From Syntrophaceae bacterium (GTDB taxonomy: Bacteria; Desulfobacterota; Syntrophia; Syntrophales; UBA5619), in NCBI GenBank assembly GCA_023249795.1, contig JAHFBU010000031.1, positions 1 through 10,630 of the forward strand: a stretch of DNA of 10,630 nt, written 5' to 3'. This document shows, piece after piece, positions 8,301-10,630 of this stretch. The position numbers and the translations under genes are program-made. Position 1 is the stretch's first letter; each line of letters starts with the position of its first letter. The notes under the pieces were generated by a model. The model saw nothing but the letters and a program-made list of their open reading frames with translations. It made no database searches and was not told where the DNA came from.

Positions 8301-9605
8301 TACGAGTCCGTGGCGCTGGTTCCGTTTCGGATGGAAAACCGGACACTGGGTTTGATCCATGTGGCGGACCATCGGGAGAACATGGTTCCGCTCAGGATGG
8401 TCGAAATTCTGGAAAAGGCGGCGATGCAGTTGGGAACGACCATCCAGCGGGTGCGTGCGGATGGAGCGGTGCGGAAGAGTGAACGGCGATACCGCTCCCT
8501 GTTTGAGAACATGCTGGAAGGGTATGCCTACTGCCGGATGATATTTGACGGCGAGTCGCCGCGGGACTTCCTCTATCTCGATGTCAATAAATCGTTCTCT
8601 ATCCTGACGGGGATGGAGAACGTGGTCGGCAAGAACGTCAGCGAGCTCATTCCGGGCCTCATGGAATCCAATCCCGGGTTGTTAGAGATCTATGGAAGGG
8701 TCGCCCTGACCGGCATGTCGGAACGGTTCGAGGAATATGTGGCGCCTTTGGGGAGATGGTTCTCCGTTGCCGCGTACAGCCCGGAGAAGGGTTATTTCAT
8801 TGCCGTATTCGACAATATTACGGAACGCAAGAACCGTGAGATCGAAGTTCAGATGCTCAACAGCGAGTTGGAGGAGAGGGTAAGAAACCGTACGGCCCAA
8901 CTCGAAGCCGCCAACAAGGAACTCGAGGCTTTCGCTTATTCCGTTTCGCACGACCTGCGTGCGCCATTGCGGGCGATAGACGGTTATTCGCAGATTGTTC
9001 TGGAAGAATACTCCGGAAAAATTGATGCCGAGGCCGACCGTCTCCTGAATATCATCTGCGCCAACGCGAAAAAGATGGATCATCTGATTACCGACCTGCT
9101 GGCCCTCTCGCGGGCGTCCCGGGGTGACGTGCGCATTTCCCGAATTGACATGACTGCATTGGCCGGCTCGATCTATCACGAGGTCGCGTCCGCCGAAATC
9201 CGACAGAAGTTTTCCTTTTCCGTCACGCCTTTGCCCGTTGCCTGCGGCGACCCGAGTCTGATGCGGCAAGTGTGGTACAATTTACTCAGCAACGCCGTAA
9301 AATATACCATGCCGAAGGAGGAACGCCGAATCGAAATTGGCGGACACACCGAACAAGGGATGGCCGTCTACTTCGTGAAAGACTCCGGCGTCGGCTTTAA
9401 TCCCGCTTATACCCATAAGCTCTTTGGAGTCTTCCAGCGGTTGCACAAGGATACCGAATTTGAAGGAACCGGCGTCGGCCTGGCCATCGTCCAGCGGATC
9501 ATCGATCGTCACGGCGGTCGCGTTTGGGCGGAGGGAAAAGTTAACGGGGGGGCGATTTTTTCTTTTTCATTGCCCCGGAGGGAGACAAACCATGAATCAG
9601 GTTGA
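5331..9605 (+). CDS. Large membrane hybrid-sensor histidine kinase (7TM-Cache-PAS-GAF-GAF-PAS-HisKA-HATPase)
   Basis: This 1424-residue kinase autophosphorylates on a histidine and passes phosphate to a response regulator. Six hydrophobic helices lie within residues 18-210, followed by helix 231-250, a probable periplasmic Cache-like sensor (about 255-518) and helix 521-543. Cytoplasmic domains are PAS (about 564-680), GAF (690-850), a second GAF (870-1040) with C939, C941 and C986, PAS (1050-1165), a coiled coil (1168-1205), HisKA with SHDLRAPLRAIDGY and phosphoacceptor H1207, and HATPase with N-box NLLSNAVKY (N1321), G1 DSGVGF (from 1351) and G2 GTGVGL (1379-1384). All catalytic motifs are present, so it should be active. 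The HisKA resembles the phytochrome-kinase type that works with Rcp1-like regulators, exactly what the next gene encodes. The genes overlap by 14 nt, which implies coupled translation. It has no receiver of its own. The ligands are unknown. Confidence 0.93.
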   Translation: MNNFWSRADGLTDALSQGCGILAAGFGFVALLGWILAIPFWTSFGSHLIPMAPSTALLFGLLGTATFFRARFPQNRTVRWICMAVGAFSALAATLLFCLSFQGLYPSVEHLGLSIAGLWDGAPVGHMSPVTALSFVFAGSSLLASLSSAVGGRGRKGVAFGLASLVIAANYVFALSYFVGTPFLYGGSFIPLALPTSLAFVALGISLAAMVRKQAVQPGKLTVPVATRASYSLLLVFILLTLGIVTAGHYYYRNIERHYRTEVERQLAAIAELKTGEIRQWRKERLSDASVFYKNAVFSLLAERYLNHPNDREAEKQLRAWMQRVRTAYQYDRLCLSDVGNRERISVPETRTPATTAHSRRASEVLRSGKIVFEDFYRGERDGKVYLNMLVPVFNKDNRNTIGILAMRIDPEKYLYPLISRWPTPSRTAETLIVRREGNEVVFLNELRFQKNTALKLRVSSGSRGMPAFQATMGRTGIVEGPDYRGVPVVAYVGDIPDSPWFLVARMDVSEVYAPLRERLWIVVLLVGVLLLGAGAVMGLIWRHQRARLYREKYEAAEALRESMEIQRTIVETSPVSIIVTDPEGKVTLWNSAAERTFGWRSDEAVGKQNPVFPPERADDVGKARRLIMDGRTPVDVETECVRKDGERVAVSFSTTALRDAGGRTNAILSIVVDITKRKQAEEDIRRLNRVLSVLSDINQAIVRIREPQTLFDEACRIAVEKGNFSLAWIGLLDEPSQEIRVVAHAGRSEGFLNEMDISLKDRPSVFCPIDNALREKKHAICKTIGLTDDPAPCQKIAHELGFRSSASFPLLVFGRIRGLVNLYADNPDHFDEAELRLLDEMAMDISFAMEFAEKEAESAQAEEASRISHRFLEIVHNHTEMQPLLEEYVSEIKSITGCEAVGIRVLDDEGGIPYQAYEGFSRKFFELENPLSIVSDHCMCINVITGAVDPKLPFYSEGGSFFMNATTRFLATVSEEEKGTTRNECNREGYESVALVPFRMENRTLGLIHVADHRENMVPLRMVEILEKAAMQLGTTIQRVRADGAVRKSERRYRSLFENMLEGYAYCRMIFDGESPRDFLYLDVNKSFSILTGMENVVGKNVSELIPGLMESNPGLLEIYGRVALTGMSERFEEYVAPLGRWFSVAAYSPEKGYFIAVFDNITERKNREIEVQMLNSELEERVRNRTAQLEAANKELEAFAYSVSHDLRAPLRAIDGYSQIVLEEYSGKIDAEADRLLNIICANAKKMDHLITDLLALSRASRGDVRISRIDMTALAGSIYHEVASAEIRQKFSFSVTPLPVACGDPSLMRQVWYNLLSNAVKYTMPKEERRIEIGGHTEQGMAVYFVKDSGVGFNPAYTHKLFGVFQRLHKDTEFEGTGVGLAIVQRIIDRHGGRVWAEGKVNGGAIFSFSLPRRETNHESG

Positions 9606-10038
9606 ATCGGTGGAGATTCTATTGGTCGAGGACAACCCCCATGATGCGGAATTGGCCTTGCGGGCATTGAAAAAGAACAATTTTACGAACAGGATCGTTG
9701 TCGCCACCAACGGTGAAGAGGCCCTGGATTTTATTTTTGCCAGGGGCGCCTTCAGCGACCGGGCCATTGAGGACGCCCCAAGGGTGGTCCTTCTGGATTT
9801 GAAACTGCCCAAAGTGGATGGACTGGAGGTACTGCGGACGCTGAAGAGAGATCCTCGAACCAGGACTATCCCCGTGGTCGTGCTCACTTCCTCCCAGGAG
9901 GAGTCGGACGTCGTTGAGAGTTACCGGCTGGGCGTGAACAGCTATATCGTCAAGCCGGTTGATTTTAAGAATTTCGTTGAATCGGTCAGGACCCTTGGCT
10001 TTTACTGGCTGCTGTTCAATCAACCCCCAAAGATATGA
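9592..10038 (+). CDS. Single-domain response regulator, Rcp1 type
   Basis: The 148-residue protein is a lone receiver domain with no DNA-binding output. It probably accepts phosphate from the upstream kinase and relays it or acts by protein contact. The acidic pocket is E13 and D14 (ILLVEDNP), the phosphoacceptor is D69 (LLDLKLP), the switch threonine is T99 (LTSS), and the conserved lysine is K121 (KPVDF). The C-terminal FVESVRTLGFYWLLFNQPP is the extension I associate with cyanobacterial Rcp1-like regulators of phytochrome kinases, which supports pairing with the upstream HisKA type. The ATG at 9592 overlaps the kinase stop (9603-9605) by 14 nt and has GGAGGGAG about 6 nt upstream. Longer in-frame versions would run inside the kinase gene and add nothing receiver-like. 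Confidence 0.95.
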   Translation: MNQVESVEILLVEDNPHDAELALRALKKNNFTNRIVVATNGEEALDFIFARGAFSDRAIEDAPRVVLLDLKLPKVDGLEVLRTLKRDPRTRTIPVVVLTSSQEESDVVESYRLGVNSYIVKPVDFKNFVESVRTLGFYWLLFNQPPKI

Positions 10039-10051
10039 GGACATGGAGGCT

Positions 10052-10630
10052 ATGACGATAGAAACGGATGGTTCCCTGCGCATCCTGATGGTGGAAGACC
10101 TTCCCACGGATGCGGAATTGGCGGAGCGGGAGCTTCGTAAAGGAGGGATTCTCTTTAAGTCCATGAGGGTGGATACGAAAGATGCGTTCCTCCGGGCGCT
10201 TGAGGATTTCAGACCGCACCTGATCATTTCGGATTACGCCATGCCGGAGTTCGACGGCATGCAGGCCCTGCAACTTTCTCTGGCGTACGATCCCCATCTT
10301 CCCTTTATCCTGCTGACAGGATCAATGAACGAGGAGACGGCCGTGGCCTGCATGAAAGCCGGAGCCACGGACTACATTATCAAGGAGCGCATCGCGAGGC
10401 TTCCTTTGGCGGTCGGAGCGGCTCTCGATCTGCGGAATAACCGTATGGCAAAAGAGGAGGCCTCGGAAGAGTTGATTGCGATCTATGAAAATGCACCGCT
10501 GATCATGATTCTCATCGATGGGGCGGGAAGGATTCACAAGGCGAACAGCTTTGCGGCCGCCTTGTCGGGTCGATCCGCGGATGCCATGCGCGGAATGCGC
10601 TGCGGCCAGGCGCTGCATTGTCTTTATACG
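10052..10630 (+). CDS. REC-PAS signalling protein, probably a further histidine kinase (3' truncated by window edge)
   Basis: The frame stays open to the window end; 193 residues are visible. Residues 9-125 form a receiver with E15 and D16 (LMVEDLPTD), phosphoacceptor D61 (IISDYAMP), T89 (LLTGS) and K111 (YIIKER). A PAS domain begins near residue 135 (EELIAIYENAPLIMILIDG) and continues to MRCGQALHCLYT at the edge. REC-PAS architecture usually leads to more sensors and a histidine kinase, so it may take phosphate from the upstream kinase in a relay; this is inference. The start is uncertain: ATG 10052 leaves 13 nt after the previous stop, while ATG 10043 leaves 4 nt and adds three residues; neither has an ideally spaced ribosome site. 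Close packing places it in the same operon. Confidence 0.87.
   Translation, partial: MTIETDGSLRILMVEDLPTDAELAERELRKGGILFKSMRVDTKDAFLRALEDFRPHLIISDYAMPEFDGMQALQLSLAYDPHLPFILLTGSMNEETAVACMKAGATDYIIKERIARLPLAVGAALDLRNNRMAKEEASEELIAIYENAPLIMILIDGAGRIHKANSFAAALSGRSADAMRGMRCGQALHCLYT

Overview
The window most likely comes from an anaerobic Desulfobacterota (deltaproteobacterial) genome, perhaps a Syntrophales-like lineage. The reasons are the hgcAB pair at its left edge, a 127-bp intergenic repeat of a type I recall from Geobacter-like genomes, a very large multi-sensor histidine kinase with a cysteine-bearing GAF domain, and generally GC-rich coding sequence. The assignment is inference, because no rRNA or other taxonomic marker is present.

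Layout, left to right. (1) The C-terminal part of hgcA (3-650) is followed directly by hgcB (661-990). These encode the corrinoid membrane protein and the 2x[4Fe-4S] ferredoxin that together methylate inorganic mercury. (2) A hairpin (1043-1066) and a good sigma-70-type promoter (1075-1102) separate hgcAB from two co-transcribed small membrane proteins of unknown function (1216-1695, 1697-2029), which carry histidines near predicted membrane segments. (3) A 127-bp dispersed repeat with imperfect terminal inverted repeats (2138-2264) lies just upstream of uvrB (2301-4304), the nucleotide-excision-repair damage-recognition helicase. (4) A palindromic repeat and an AT-rich stretch with a 23-nt dyad precede an ORF6N-domain gene (4533-5072). 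That gene has a perfect 12-bp-arm inverted repeat inside its coding sequence. (5) A two-component cluster runs off the right edge: a 1424-residue membrane histidine kinase (5331-9605), an overlapping single-domain Rcp1-type response regulator (9592-10038), and a truncated REC-PAS protein (10052 to the window end).

The first block forms the mercury-methylation module. The last block is a phosphorelay: the kinase reads signals through membrane, Cache-like, PAS and GAF domains and probably phosphorylates the small receiver. The REC-PAS protein adds a second receiver linked to further sensory or output domains. uvrB and the ORF6N gene look like independent insertions of housekeeping and accessory content between these modules. 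Nothing in the sequence directly links the sensor cluster to mercury.

The most notable content is hgcAB, in particular an HgcB tail with two vicinal cysteine pairs where I recall one, and the paired palindromes in and before the ORF6N gene. I saw no CRISPR array, tRNA, rRNA or insertion-sequence transposase.
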